Source: Fibrobacter sp. UWR3
GTDB taxonomy: Bacteria > Fibrobacterota > Fibrobacteria > Fibrobacterales > Fibrobacteraceae
Assembly (NCBI RefSeq): GCF_900143055.1
Contig: NZ_FRCW01000006.1
Location: 124,001-188,000 of the forward strand
Direction: 5' to 3'
Length of the DNA: 64,000 nucleotides
In this document: one piece after another, positions 25,917-33,552 of the stretch
Layout of the letters: every line of letters begins with the position of its first letter
Numbering within the stretch: position 1 is the stretch's first letter
Program-made: the position numbers and the translations under genes
Notes under the pieces: model-generated
What the model was told of the DNA's origin: nothing
The model's database searches: none
Seen by the model: the letters and a program-made list of their open reading frames with translations, nothing else

Positions 25917-27491
25917 TTAGGCCTTCTTGTAAAGGAGGTTCACGCCGCCGAAGAGGGCGCGCATGTTGGCCTTGAGCGTATCGCTAGAGACGCCGCGGCC
26001 TTCGACCTCGACATCGCCCGCCTTCAGGAGCATGCGGCTAAGCCCGCGGCCAGCCCACAACTTGTCCTTTTCAGGCACCACAAGCTGGCGGTACTTCACG
26101 AGTTCCACCGGCATGCCGATTTCGCGCATGAGCATGAGGGCGGCCTCGATCGGGCCTTCCGCCGTAATGGACCTCACCAGCGGTTCACCATCCTTCTTGA
26201 AGTGGAAAATGAAGCGGTTCTCGTCGGGGATAACCTCGATGTTGTTGAACACCAGGCGGCCGTTCACGTTCACGCGCTGCTCGCGGAACACGTCCAGCAC
26301 GCGCTCGGCGCTGAGTTCGCCTTCCTTTTCGCTGTAGGACTTCAGGATCGGCTGCAGTTCGGCGGCTTCGGCGAGCGTCATCTTGTAGCCGAACTTCGTG
26401 ATAATCTCGTACACGGCGGTGCGGCCGCTCTGGCTCGTGAAGCTCAGGGCGTCGTTCTGGTGGCGGCCGATGATGGAGTAGTCGATGGGGCGGTAGGCCC
26501 CCTTCTTCATGTCCTTCGTCTTGGAGGCGCCATCCTGGTGGATGCCGCTACGGTGCACGATAGCTTCGGCGCCAATCAGCGGGGCGCGGCTGTAAATACT
26601 GATACCCGACCACTGGGAAATCAGGATGGCCGTTTCGTAAATGCGCTCCATGTGCAGGCCCGTATTCACGCCGGAGTTGTGCAGCGCGACCGCAACTTCG
26701 TAGAAATTCGTGTTGCCGCAGCGTTCGCCCAGGCCGTTCAGCGCGACTTCCAGCTGGGTTGCCCCCACGAAGAAGCTTTCGACCGTCGCAGCCGTCGCCA
26801 TGCCCAGGTCGTTGTGGCAGTGCACCGAAATCGTGACGTCCTTCGGGAGCGCCTCGTACACCTGCTTGATCTGGTTCACATACAGGAACGGACGATAACG
26901 TTCCACCGTATTCGGCAGATTGATGGTCGTCGCACCCGCTTCAACCACAGCCTTCAGCACGTCAATCACGAAATCCATGTTTTCGAGACAGTCACCGAAA
27001 TGCTCGGCGCTGAACTCCACATCGCCCTTGTCGCCAACGAGCGACTTTGCAAACTTCACGCAATGAACCGCCTTCTCCTTGACCTGTTCGGGGGTCAGGT
27101 GCAGCACGTGCTCCATCGAGAGCGGGCTTGTCGCAAGGAAGGTATGGATACGCGGGTGCGGCGCAAACTGTACCGCTTCCCAGCAACGCTGGATATCGCT
27201 TTCCACGCAGCGGGCCAGGCCCGAGACAACCACGCGCTTTGCCACCTCGTCGCCTTCTTCGGCCATCTTCGCGGTGAGTTGCGCCAGTTCCTTGCACGAT
27301 TCAAAGTCCATCTCGCTCGAAGCCGGGAAGCCGACTTCGGCCCCCTGCACGCCGAGCTTCAGCAGTTGCAGGTAAACGTCCTTTTTCTGGGCGTTGTTCC
27401 AGGGCTTCGGGAGCGCCTGGTTGCCGTCACGCAGGGTGACATCGTAAAAGAAGGGTTGTCTGTTCGCCATATCGGCACTTACATTGCTCAT
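25917..27491 (-). CDS. leuA: 2-isopropylmalate synthase
   Basis: Condenses acetyl-CoA with 2-oxoisovalerate, the first committed step of leucine synthesis. The 524 residues show FYDVTLRDGNQALPKPW (catalytic DxTLRDG), SVHCHNDLGMATA (HxH metal site), NGLGERCGNTNFYEVA, HRSGIHQDGASK, and a C-terminal LeuA allosteric domain from about residue 390. GGAG 8 nt before ATG. A close homologue such as homocitrate or citramalate synthase is possible, but the leucine-rich leader peptide upstream (27628-27687) argues for leucine synthesis. Confidence 0.93.
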   Translation of the reverse strand: MSNVSADMANRQPFFYDVTLRDGNQALPKPWNNAQKKDVYLQLLKLGVQGAEVGFPASSEMDFESCKELAQLTAKMAEEGDEVAKRVVVSGLARCVESDIQRCWEAVQFAPHPRIHTFLATSPLSMEHVLHLTPEQVKEKAVHCVKFAKSLVGDKGDVEFSAEHFGDCLENMDFVIDVLKAVVEAGATTINLPNTVERYRPFLYVNQIKQVYEALPKDVTISVHCHNDLGMATAATVESFFVGATQLEVALNGLGERCGNTNFYEVAVALHNSGVNTGLHMERIYETAILISQWSGISIYSRAPLIGAEAIVHRSGIHQDGASKTKDMKKGAYRPIDYSIIGRHQNDALSFTSQSGRTAVYEIITKFGYKMTLAEAAELQPILKSYSEKEGELSAERVLDVFREQRVNVNGRLVFNNIEVIPDENRFIFHFKKDGEPLVRSITAEGPIEAALMLMREIGMPVELVKYRQLVVPEKDKLWAGRGLSRMLLKAGDVEVEGRGVSSDTLKANMRALFGGVNLLYKKA

Positions 27492-27561
27492 TTTTCATCT
27501 CCTTGCCGGCTTCCATGCGCCGCAAAGTTCTTTTCCGTGTTCAAAAATAGCATTTTGCCAT

Positions 27562-27595
27562 AAAAAAGAACCCGCTTCGTCACGGAAGCGGGCCC
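27562..27595 (-). terminator. leuA attenuator terminator
   Basis: On the minus strand CCCGCTTC-CGTGAC-GAAGCGGG is followed by TTCTTTTTTA. It lies between the leader peptide stop and the leuA start. Part of its 5' arm (CGCTTCCGTG) can instead pair with CACGGAGCG inside the leader-peptide coding region, the expected antiterminator. Confidence 0.85.
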
Positions 27596-27627
27596 TTTAA
27601 GTTAATTCCTATTTAAAACGAAATAGC

Positions 27628-27687
27628 CTAAAACCTCGCTCCGTGCGCGATACCAAGTAGAAGTCGAAGGTTAAGGATCTTTCTCAT
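27628..27687 (-). CDS. leuL: leuA leader peptide (attenuation)
   Basis: A 19-residue ORF, MRKILNLRLLLGIAHGARF, has Leu at positions 5, 7, 9, 10 and 11 (codons CTT, CTT, CTT, CTA, CTT), the arrangement of an amino-acid-sensing attenuator. Scarce leucyl-tRNA would stall the ribosome on these codons, leaving codons 14-17 (CACGGAGCG) free to pair with the terminator arm and letting transcription reach leuA. The ATG is 7 nt from the -10 box with no Shine-Dalgarno, so the leader mRNA would be leaderless. Confidence 0.8.
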   Translation of the reverse strand: MRKILNLRLLLGIAHGARF

Positions 27688-27694
27688 GCTATAG

Positions 27695-27723
27695 AATATA
27701 CAAAGATTCAGGTGGATTGGCAA
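27695..27723 (-). promoter_or_regulatory. leuA promoter
   Basis: Minus-strand -35 TTGCCA (27718-27723), 17-bp spacer, -10 TATATT (27695-27700). It lies just downstream of the antitoxin-like gene and 7 nt upstream of the leader peptide ATG. Confidence 0.7.
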
Positions 27724-27748
27724 GGGCCCGTTTCAAGACGCCCGCGAT

Positions 27749-27955
27749 CTAGCGTTCCTCCCAGATTCCGTTCGGGAGCTTGCCTATGTCACGGAAGTCC
27801 AGTTCACCGCCGGAGCGCGCAGAAGAAACATTCACGAGGCGCGCAAGCGGCTTGCCCGCACGTTCAATCACGATTTCTTCTTGCGAGAGCGAGACCTGGT
27901 TCAGCAGGTTGCCGAAGTTCTGCCTCGCCTCCATGGCGGTCACTGTCTTTGCCAT
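27749..27955 (-). CDS. Phd/YefM-type antitoxin, orphan
   Basis: A 68-residue protein, MAKTVTAMEARQNFGNLLNQV..., with the Phd/YefM N-terminal pattern (a-x-e-A-r-x-n-f-g-x-L-l-n-x-v) and an ERAGKPLARLV strand. No toxin gene follows: the leuA promoter begins 25 bp downstream. It sits 7 nt after the OmpA gene stop with GAGG as RBS. A longer frame (to 28114) would overlap ompA. It may regulate its own operon or be a remnant of a toxin-antitoxin pair. Confidence 0.8.
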   Translation of the reverse strand: MAKTVTAMEARQNFGNLLNQVSLSQEEIVIERAGKPLARLVNVSSARSGGELDFRDIGKLPNGIWEER

Positions 27956-27962
27956 ACGCGCC

Positions 27963-29174
27963 TCACTTTGCAGGAGATGCTGCCGGAGCGGCTCCTTCGG
28001 CAGGAGCAGCTGGTTCAGCGGCAGGTTCAGCGTTCTGCTGCAGGGCCTTATCCTGAATGACGAGGTCCACGCGGCGGTTCTTCTGGCGGCCTTCCTTCGT
28101 CTTGTTGTCGGCAATTGGCATGGTCATCCCGAGCCCCTTGGCAGTAAGGCGGCCAGCGTCAATGCCCTGTTCCACGAGGAAGTTCTTCACGTTGTCGGCA
28201 CGCTGCTGCGAGAGCTTCATGTTATGCTCGGCAGAACCCGTGTTATCCGTGTTACCTTCGATGGAGACATTGAACTGCTGGTACACGGAGAGGATTCCCG
28301 CAACCTTCGCGAGGCTCGTCTTGAGGTCGGCCTTGAGGGAAGCCTTGTTCACGTCGAACAGGATGTCAGACATGGAAAGGATAATGCCGCGGGCGTCCTT
28401 CGTCACCTGGATGAGCTTGGACTGGAGTTCGTTCAGCTTGTTCATGGCTTCGGCCTGGCGAGCCTCGGCCTTCGCGCGTTCCTCGGCAAGGGCCTTCTTC
28501 TCGGCCTCGAGCTGCTTCTGCAAATCGGCCTGCTGTTTCTGCAGGTCGGCCTCGCGCTTGCTCGCCGCCTTGAGGGCGGCCTGCTGTGCGGCGGCCTCGG
28601 CTTGGAACTTTTCCTGGTTCTGCTGCATTTCGGCCTGGAGGCGCGCGCCCTGGTCCTGCAACTTGGCCTTTTCGGCCTCGAGGTCGTTCATCTTGCCGCT
28701 ACGGGCTTGGTTGATCTGTTCCTGGATAGCCTCGATGGAGCGGGCCGTCGCGGCGCGCTTTTCCCAGTTTTCGGCAGTACGGTTGCGGAGGGCCTGCGTT
28801 TCGGCCTGCGCGGCAATCAGCTTCACGTAGGTATCGCAATTCGCCGTAAGCGTCTGGACCGTCGCAGATTCCGGGTCCTTCTCGAGGGCGTAAGAAAGTT
28901 CACCCGCGTTGGCAAGCGCCTCGCCGTAGGTAAACTTCGCCGTAACGGCATTCGACGGGATTGCCTTTCCCGCATTTTCCACAGCGGCAAGGCACTTTTC
29001 GGCAACGGTCTGCTCGGCGGCAGGTTCGGTCGGTTGTTCAGCAGCAGGCGCTTCGGCAGCCTTCACCTGTTCGGCAGGGGCCGGAGTTTCGGCCGCAGCG
29101 GCAGCAGGGGCCTCGGCAGCAAAGCAAACAGATGCGGCAAGCGCAGAGATAACAAACAAATTCCTAGTCTTCAT
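27963..29174 (-). CDS. OmpA-family protein with coiled-coil region
   Basis: A 403-residue protein: signal peptide (cut after VCFA), Ala/Pro/Glu-rich segment, long helical coiled coil (about 130-255, rich in KLQDQGARLQAEMQQNQEKF and LQKQQADLQKQLEAEKK), then an OmpA C-terminal domain (about 265-385) with SDILFDVNKASL, IEGNTDNTGSAEHNMKLSQQRADNVKNFL and NRRVDLVI, which binds peptidoglycan. It ends in an Ala/Pro-rich tail. Its start overlaps the upstream lipoprotein stop (TAATG). Likely tethers the outer membrane to the wall. Confidence 0.93.
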   Translation of the reverse strand: MKTRNLFVISALAASVCFAAEAPAAAAAETPAPAEQVKAAEAPAAEQPTEPAAEQTVAEKCLAAVENAGKAIPSNAVTAKFTYGEALANAGELSYALEKDPESATVQTLTANCDTYVKLIAAQAETQALRNRTAENWEKRAATARSIEAIQEQINQARSGKMNDLEAEKAKLQDQGARLQAEMQQNQEKFQAEAAAQQAALKAASKREADLQKQQADLQKQLEAEKKALAEERAKAEARQAEAMNKLNELQSKLIQVTKDARGIILSMSDILFDVNKASLKADLKTSLAKVAGILSVYQQFNVSIEGNTDNTGSAEHNMKLSQQRADNVKNFLVEQGIDAGRLTAKGLGMTMPIADNKTKEGRQKNRRVDLVIQDKALQQNAEPAAEPAAPAEGAAPAASPAK

Positions 29175-29572
29175 TACTTCGCCTCCGCCTTCTTGGTTTC
29201 CTGGTCAAGAATGCTCTGGTAGATGAGCTTCCGTTCCACCTCGCTGCGGAGTTCCGCCTCGACGCGTTCGTCTTCCTTCTTGGCGGCATCGCGTTCGGCA
29301 GTCGCAATCGCAAGCCTGTACTCGAGGGCGCTCTGGTCTGCAAGGGCAACAGCCTCCTCGTTCTTACCCGCGGCTTCGAGGGCCTTCGCGGAATCAAGTT
29401 TCGTATTTGCCGAAAGCATCTGGAGGGAATCGGCACTCGCCTCTTCAGCGATGGTCTTGGCTTCGCAGGCCAGGGTTACCGAGCGGTTCGCCTGGGCGGC
29501 ACCACCGGCGCAGCCAGAAAGTACAGCAAGCGATGCCACGGCAAGGCCTGCTACAAAAAATTTTATTTTCAT
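29174..29572 (-). CDS. DUF4398-like lipoprotein
   Basis: A 132-residue lipoprotein: signal peptide to LSGC at residue 21, then AGGAAQ, followed by one helical domain rich in Ala and Glu with a predicted coiled coil (AEEASADSLQMLSAN..., LAIATAERDAAKKEDERVEAEL). DUF4398 proteins are often encoded beside OmpA, as here, with a 1-nt overlap. GGAG is 6 nt before ATG 29572; an upstream in-frame extension to 29683 lacks an RBS. The mature start (CAGG, no acidic pair) suggests it stays in the periplasm. Confidence 0.8.
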   Translation of the reverse strand: MKIKFFVAGLAVASLAVLSGCAGGAAQANRSVTLACEAKTIAEEASADSLQMLSANTKLDSAKALEAAGKNEEAVALADQSALEYRLAIATAERDAAKKEDERVEAELRSEVERKLIYQSILDQETKKAEAK

Positions 29573-29604
29573 AAATGCTCCTTTATCAAAACCAATCAAA
29601 AAAT

Positions 29605-29633
29605 AATATAGCAAAGGACGCCTTGCCAGACAA
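29605..29633 (-). promoter_or_regulatory. promoter of the lipoprotein-ompA-antitoxin operon
   Basis: Minus-strand -35 TTGTCT (29628-29633), 17-bp spacer, -10 TATATT (29605-29610), leaving a leader of about 27 nt that holds the Shine-Dalgarno GGAG. A conventional leadered promoter with the same -10 as the leaderless ones. Confidence 0.7.
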
Positions 29634-29734
29634 ATAAATTCTTTTTTTCGTTTGCAATAAAAAACGGCAAACCGGCGTTTCAATTTATTTACAGGATTTT
29701 CCTGCGCTCAAAAATTTACTATTCTTTACCCACA

Positions 29735-31033
29735 ATGGAACAGCCCGTGCGCACATTCTCCGTCATGCAGTACATGACCTCCATCAAGAACAAACTCGCC
29801 GATACACCGGCGGTCTGGGTGCACGGGGTCATCACACGCCTCACGGACAAGGGCAAGGTCGTCTACATCAGCATCGCGGACTTCGAGGAAGGCAACGTGA
29901 AGCCCATCGCGACGGTCGACCTCACCTGCTTCGCAGGGCAGTACGCAATACTCCGCGCAAAAACGGAAAACTCAGCAACGCCGTTCACCATCAGGGAACA
30001 GCTCAAGGTCTGTTTCCAGATCAAGGCCGACGTCTATATCCCGAGCGGCAAGCTGCAGGCGAAGATTCTCGACATCGACCCGGTCTACACGCTCGGAGAA
30101 CTCGCTCTCACGCGCATGGCCATATTGAAGCGACTCGCGAGCGAAGGCCTGCTCGAAAAGAACAAGCAGACAGAACTTGCGCAAATGCCGTTACGCGTAG
30201 GGCTCATTACCGGCGAAAGCACTGCGGCCTACAAGGACTTTACCACGAGGCTTTCGGCATCGCCGTTCAAATTCACCGTCGTGACAGCGTACGCGAAGAT
30301 GCAGGGGAACGACACGGAATCGAGCGTAATTGCCGCACTCGATGCGCTCCGCAAGGACGAAGAAATCGACGTGGTTTGCATCGTGCGCGGGGGCGGCGCA
30401 AAGACCGACCTGAACTACTTCGACAGCGAGGCGCTCTGCCGTGCCGTGGCAAACTACCCTATTCCGGTATTCACGGGCATCGGGCACGAAATCGACAAGA
30501 GCCTGCTCGACGAGGTGGCATACCTATCGTGCATCACCCCGACCGACTGCGCCAAGCGCCTTGTGGAACGCGCGCAGGAAAGCTGGACCGACCTTGTAGA
30601 ATCCGCGCGGAGCATCGCAAGTTCTGCACGCGACATGCTTACCGAAAACCGCCAGCGGCTAAGTTCTGCGGCAGCGCGCCTGCAACAAGACGTAACCCTG
30701 CAAATCCAGGGCGAAAAGACAAAAATCGTGAGGATGTTCACTTCGCTCGAAAGGGATACGCGGTTCATGCTCCGCGAAGAGACCGCAAGGCTCGACCGCA
30801 ACGTTGAAGGCCTGCGGCAAGGTACGCGCAAGATTCTCGACCTCGCCCAATCGCAGTTCAAGCTGACGGAACTGCGTGTCAAGAGCGCAGACCCCGAGAC
30901 GACACTCGCGAAGGGCTACACGCTCACTCTTGATTCCAGCGGCAAGTTTATCCGCAACGCGGCACAACTGAAGTCCGGAGACACCTTACGGACAAAGTTC
31001 CGTGACGGGACGGTAGAATCCGTAGTACAATAA
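29735..31033 (+). CDS. xseA: exodeoxyribonuclease VII large subunit
   Basis: The large catalytic subunit that degrades single-stranded DNA from either end. The 432 residues have an N-terminal OB-fold (VWVHGVITRLTDKGKVVYISIAD), then LPLRVGLITGESTAAYKDF-type, VCIVRGGGAKTDLNYFDSEALCRA, VFTGIGHEIDKSLLDEVAYLSCITPTDCA and a long coiled coil (about 300-390). The C-terminal DPETTLAKGYTLT motif is complete. No xseB is seen nearby. No Shine-Dalgarno before ATG. Confidence 0.95.
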   Translation: MEQPVRTFSVMQYMTSIKNKLADTPAVWVHGVITRLTDKGKVVYISIADFEEGNVKPIATVDLTCFAGQYAILRAKTENSATPFTIREQLKVCFQIKADVYIPSGKLQAKILDIDPVYTLGELALTRMAILKRLASEGLLEKNKQTELAQMPLRVGLITGESTAAYKDFTTRLSASPFKFTVVTAYAKMQGNDTESSVIAALDALRKDEEIDVVCIVRGGGAKTDLNYFDSEALCRAVANYPIPVFTGIGHEIDKSLLDEVAYLSCITPTDCAKRLVERAQESWTDLVESARSIASSARDMLTENRQRLSSAAARLQQDVTLQIQGEKTKIVRMFTSLERDTRFMLREETARLDRNVEGLRQGTRKILDLAQSQFKLTELRVKSADPETTLAKGYTLTLDSSGKFIRNAAQLKSGDTLRTKFRDGTVESVVQ

Positions 31034-31105
31034 GGCATTCGCATGGACTGCGTATTTGTGTAATAACAGTGTATTCGTGTAAGAACTGCGCCGGACTCGC
31101 GCCGG

Positions 31106-32581
31106 TCAGCGGTGTTCGTTTGTCGTGGGTTCGAGTCCGCGGAAGAATGCGAGTTCCGTAAATTCATCGCGGAGCAACTGGATGCTCGCACCAATCATGT
31201 AAAGACTACCCGTTATCAGGAGCGGGGCTTCATTTAGTTTATCTGAATCGCTAGCGGCCCGCACCTCATCAAGGTATTCGCGGGAAAGTTCGCCCTCGCT
31301 TGCAACAGGCAGGCCAAGCGCCTGCATTTCGCCACGCAGGTCAGCAAGTTCACGGAAGCGCGGGTACGGCGTCTTTGTAATATGCCAGCAGGCAACGTGA
31401 GGCGCCATAAGCTTGAGCATCTCCCCCACATCCTTATCCTTGAGGGCGCCAAACAGGCAGTGAAACTTTTTCCCCGGGTAATACGTGCGCAAGGCTTCCA
31501 CCAGGCGGCGAACCGCGTGCGAGTTGTGGGCCCCGTCCAATATGACGCGGGTCCTGCCGTCCGGGCCTGCAAGCAATTGCATGCGGCCAGCCCACGAGCG
31601 GGTCGCGAGAGTCTTGAGCGCGAGGGCGTCGCTGTATGTAAACTGCGCACCTTTTATAGCCTGCGCAGAATCCGATATAAACTGCGCGCCGTTTATCATC
31701 TGAGCAGCGTTTATTGCGCCAGCAAGATGCGCGCCGTTTAACGCAGGCGTTGCCTTTATAAACTGCGCGGCGTCTATAAACTGCGCGGCGGCCGCCAGCG
31801 ATAAACTCGCATTCTCGACGTAATGGCGCCCGAGATTCGGGAGCACGATGTCGCCACGAATTTCGGGCACAACGCACTTGCACCCGAGAGCAGCCGCATA
31901 TCCGCGCGCTTCTTCGAGCAGGGCACCAGAAATTCCGCCAACGATAAACGTCTTCCCGCGTGCGACTTCGCGCGTGTCGCCACGGCCTTCGCCCGGCACG
32001 CCCAGCACCCCCATCTTCTCGCGGAGAATCGCCGATTCCGTAGGCCCCAAGACCTCGGTGTGCTCGAGCCCGATGCTCGTCACGACCGCAATCTCGCCAC
32101 CCGCAACAGCGGTGCTATCGAGCCGGCCGCCCATACCCGCCTCAAGAACAGCGACATCAATCTTCTGCTCCGCATAGTAGAGGAAGGCGACCAGCGTCAG
32201 GACTTCAAAAAACGTGGGTTCAACCGGAGATGCACCCGCGGCCACGCGCCCCGCCGACACGGAATCTGCGGCGGCCTTCACCTGCAACAGCAGGCGGTCC
32301 AAATCTTCTGCCGGAATGGGAACGTCGTCAATCCGGATACGCTCCCGCAGGCTTACCAGGTGCGGGCTCACGTACAGGCCCGTCTTGAGCCCGTGCGCCT
32401 GCAATACGCCCGCGAGGTAATAACTGGTGGAGCCCTTCCCGTTCGTGCCGACCACGTGAATCGACCTGAACTTTTTTTCGGGATTGCCGAGAGCGTCGCA
32501 TAGCGCACGCGTCGATTCGAGCCCAGGAACCATCCCGAACATCAGGCGCGATTCCAGATATTCCATGCCTGCAGATTGCAT
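31106..32581 (-). CDS. folC: folylpolyglutamate/dihydrofolate synthase with repeat insertion
   Basis: A Mur-ligase-type enzyme that adds glutamate to folates. The 491 residues have SIHVVGTNGKGSTSYYLAGVLQAHG (ATP loop), TEPTFFEVLTLVAFLYYAEQ-type, VLEAGMGGRLDSTAV, GLEHTEVLG, RVILDGAHNSHAV. Between the central and C-terminal domains (after GRHYVENASLSLAAAAQFI) an insertion of about 50 residues is built from an 18-bp tandem repeat encoding NGAQFI-like units. It is longer than usual (about 430) because of this. TATATT lies 6 nt before the ATG and there is no Shine-Dalgarno. Confidence 0.92.
   Translation of the reverse strand: MQSAGMEYLESRLMFGMVPGLESTRALCDALGNPEKKFRSIHVVGTNGKGSTSYYLAGVLQAHGLKTGLYVSPHLVSLRERIRIDDVPIPAEDLDRLLLQVKAAADSVSAGRVAAGASPVEPTFFEVLTLVAFLYYAEQKIDVAVLEAGMGGRLDSTAVAGGEIAVVTSIGLEHTEVLGPTESAILREKMGVLGVPGEGRGDTREVARGKTFIVGGISGALLEEARGYAAALGCKCVVPEIRGDIVLPNLGRHYVENASLSLAAAAQFIDAAQFIKATPALNGAHLAGAINAAQMINGAQFISDSAQAIKGAQFTYSDALALKTLATRSWAGRMQLLAGPDGRTRVILDGAHNSHAVRRLVEALRTYYPGKKFHCLFGALKDKDVGEMLKLMAPHVACWHITKTPYPRFRELADLRGEMQALGLPVASEGELSREYLDEVRAASDSDKLNEAPLLITGSLYMIGASIQLLRDEFTELAFFRGLEPTTNEHR
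31636..31797. repeat. 18-bp tandem repeat inside folC
   Basis: About eight degenerate copies of TAAACTGCGCGCCGTTTA, itself an inverted repeat with TAAAC/GTTTA ends. Being a multiple of three, it keeps frame and encodes (N/K/D)(G/A)AQFI-like units in FolC. Confidence 0.75.
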
Positions 32582-32593
32582 GCGCCAAATATA

Positions 32594-32711
32594 GTTATTG
32601 GTTGTTAGTTATTAGTTGTTGGTCATTAGTTCTTAGTCATTAGTTTTAAATTTGGCGGCGTAGCCGCGATTAAAAAAAGCCAACGACCATTGACCGATGA
32701 CTAGTGACCTC
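32594..32711. repeat. long imperfect inverted repeat, copy 2
   Basis: Same structure as 19593-19692: TTAGTTATTAG words, a TTTGGCGGCGTAGCCGCG hairpin, a run of A, then CCAACGACCATTGACCGATGACTAGTGACC. It lies between the divergent folC and endonuclease I genes. Confidence 0.65.
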
Positions 32712-32718
32712 TTTTATA

Positions 32719-32746
32719 TTGATTGCAGGCAATAATAATCTATATT
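32719..32746 (+). promoter_or_regulatory. promoter of endonuclease I gene
   Basis: TTGATT (32719-32724), 16-bp spacer, TATATT (32741-32746), 26 nt before ATG 32773. The spacing is good and the hexamers match other promoters in the window. Confidence 0.5.
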
Positions 32747-32772
32747 CAAGATATCACACTACGGTTTTTATT

Positions 32773-33498
32773 ATGAAATTATTAGGCCCTATCCTGGTTC
32801 TGGCGGCGCTTTCGTCTATTGTATTTGCGCGCGTAGACCCGACTGCCGCACCCCGGCATTACAACTACCGCGACGCAAGCAAGCAGATGAGGCGCGTCTA
32901 TTACGGCGAACTGCAGGAGACTCTCTACTGCGGCTGCAAATACGACGACAAGAAGAACGTCGACTTCAGCAGTTGCGACTTCAAGCCGCGCGAAAACCCG
33001 AACCGCAAAAGCTACAAGCGAGCCGAGCGCATTGAGTGGGAACACATGGTAACCGCGCACAACATGGGGCACTTTCTGCCCTGCTGGAAAGACGGCGGAC
33101 GCAAGAACTGCAGCGCAAACGACACGACGTTCAAGCTGATGGAGGGCGACATGCACAACCTCTACCCCGCCATCGGCGAGGTGAACGGAGACCGCAACAA
33201 CTTCATGTACAGCCAGTGGACCAACAATCCCGAGCCCATGTACGGCGGCTGCAAGACCATCGTAGATTTCAAGGAAAAGAAGGCGCAGCCTCGCGAAGAG
33301 GCCCGCGGAATCATCGCCCGCGCAAGCTTCTACATGGAAAAGACCTACGGCGTAAAACTATCGAAGCAAGACCGCAAACTCTTCGAAGCCTGGGACAAGA
33401 TGTACCCCGTCACCGAAAAGGAATGCGAACGCGACCGCCGCATCTTCAAGGTACAAGGCGACCACAACCCCTTCGTATACGAAAAATGCCCGCACTAG
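32773..33498 (+). CDS. endonuclease I, secreted nuclease
   Basis: A 241-residue protein: signal peptide (cut after VFA), then the EndA/endonuclease I pattern YYGELQETLYCGCKYDDKK, RAERIEWEHMVTAHNMG (His-Met catalytic region), FKLMEGDMHNLYPAIGEVNGDRNNF, ERDRRIFKVQGDHNPFVYEKCP. It cleaves DNA in the periplasm or outside. The cysteine count suggests disulfides. Start: ATG 32773 begins a normal signal peptide; the frame extends 69 nt upstream without RBS. The stop codon falls within a GCCCGC..GCGGGC hairpin. Confidence 0.92.
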   Translation: MKLLGPILVLAALSSIVFARVDPTAAPRHYNYRDASKQMRRVYYGELQETLYCGCKYDDKKNVDFSSCDFKPRENPNRKSYKRAERIEWEHMVTAHNMGHFLPCWKDGGRKNCSANDTTFKLMEGDMHNLYPAIGEVNGDRNNFMYSQWTNNPEPMYGGCKTIVDFKEKKAQPREEARGIIARASFYMEKTYGVKLSKQDRKLFEAWDKMYPVTEKECERDRRIFKVQGDHNPFVYEKCPH

Positions 33499-33517
33499 CG
33501 CGGGCAACGCAATAAAA

Positions 33518-33544
33518 GATCCCCGCCTTCGCGGGGATGACATC
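33518..33544. repeat. REP-like palindrome
   Basis: GATCCCCGCCTTCGCGGGGATGACATC lies between the convergent endonuclease I and pilT genes, 20 nt past the nuclease stop. It may act as an mRNA-end stem. Confidence 0.8.
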
Positions 33545-33552
33545 GGGTAAAA

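Noticed and set aside
13500-27955. PIN protein and Phd-like protein as one toxin-antitoxin pair
   Set aside because: They lie 14 kb apart with unrelated neighbours; type II pairs are adjacent.
27956-28114. Extended N-terminus for the antitoxin-like protein
   Set aside because: It overlaps the OmpA gene in another frame, and the family start MAKTV has its own RBS.
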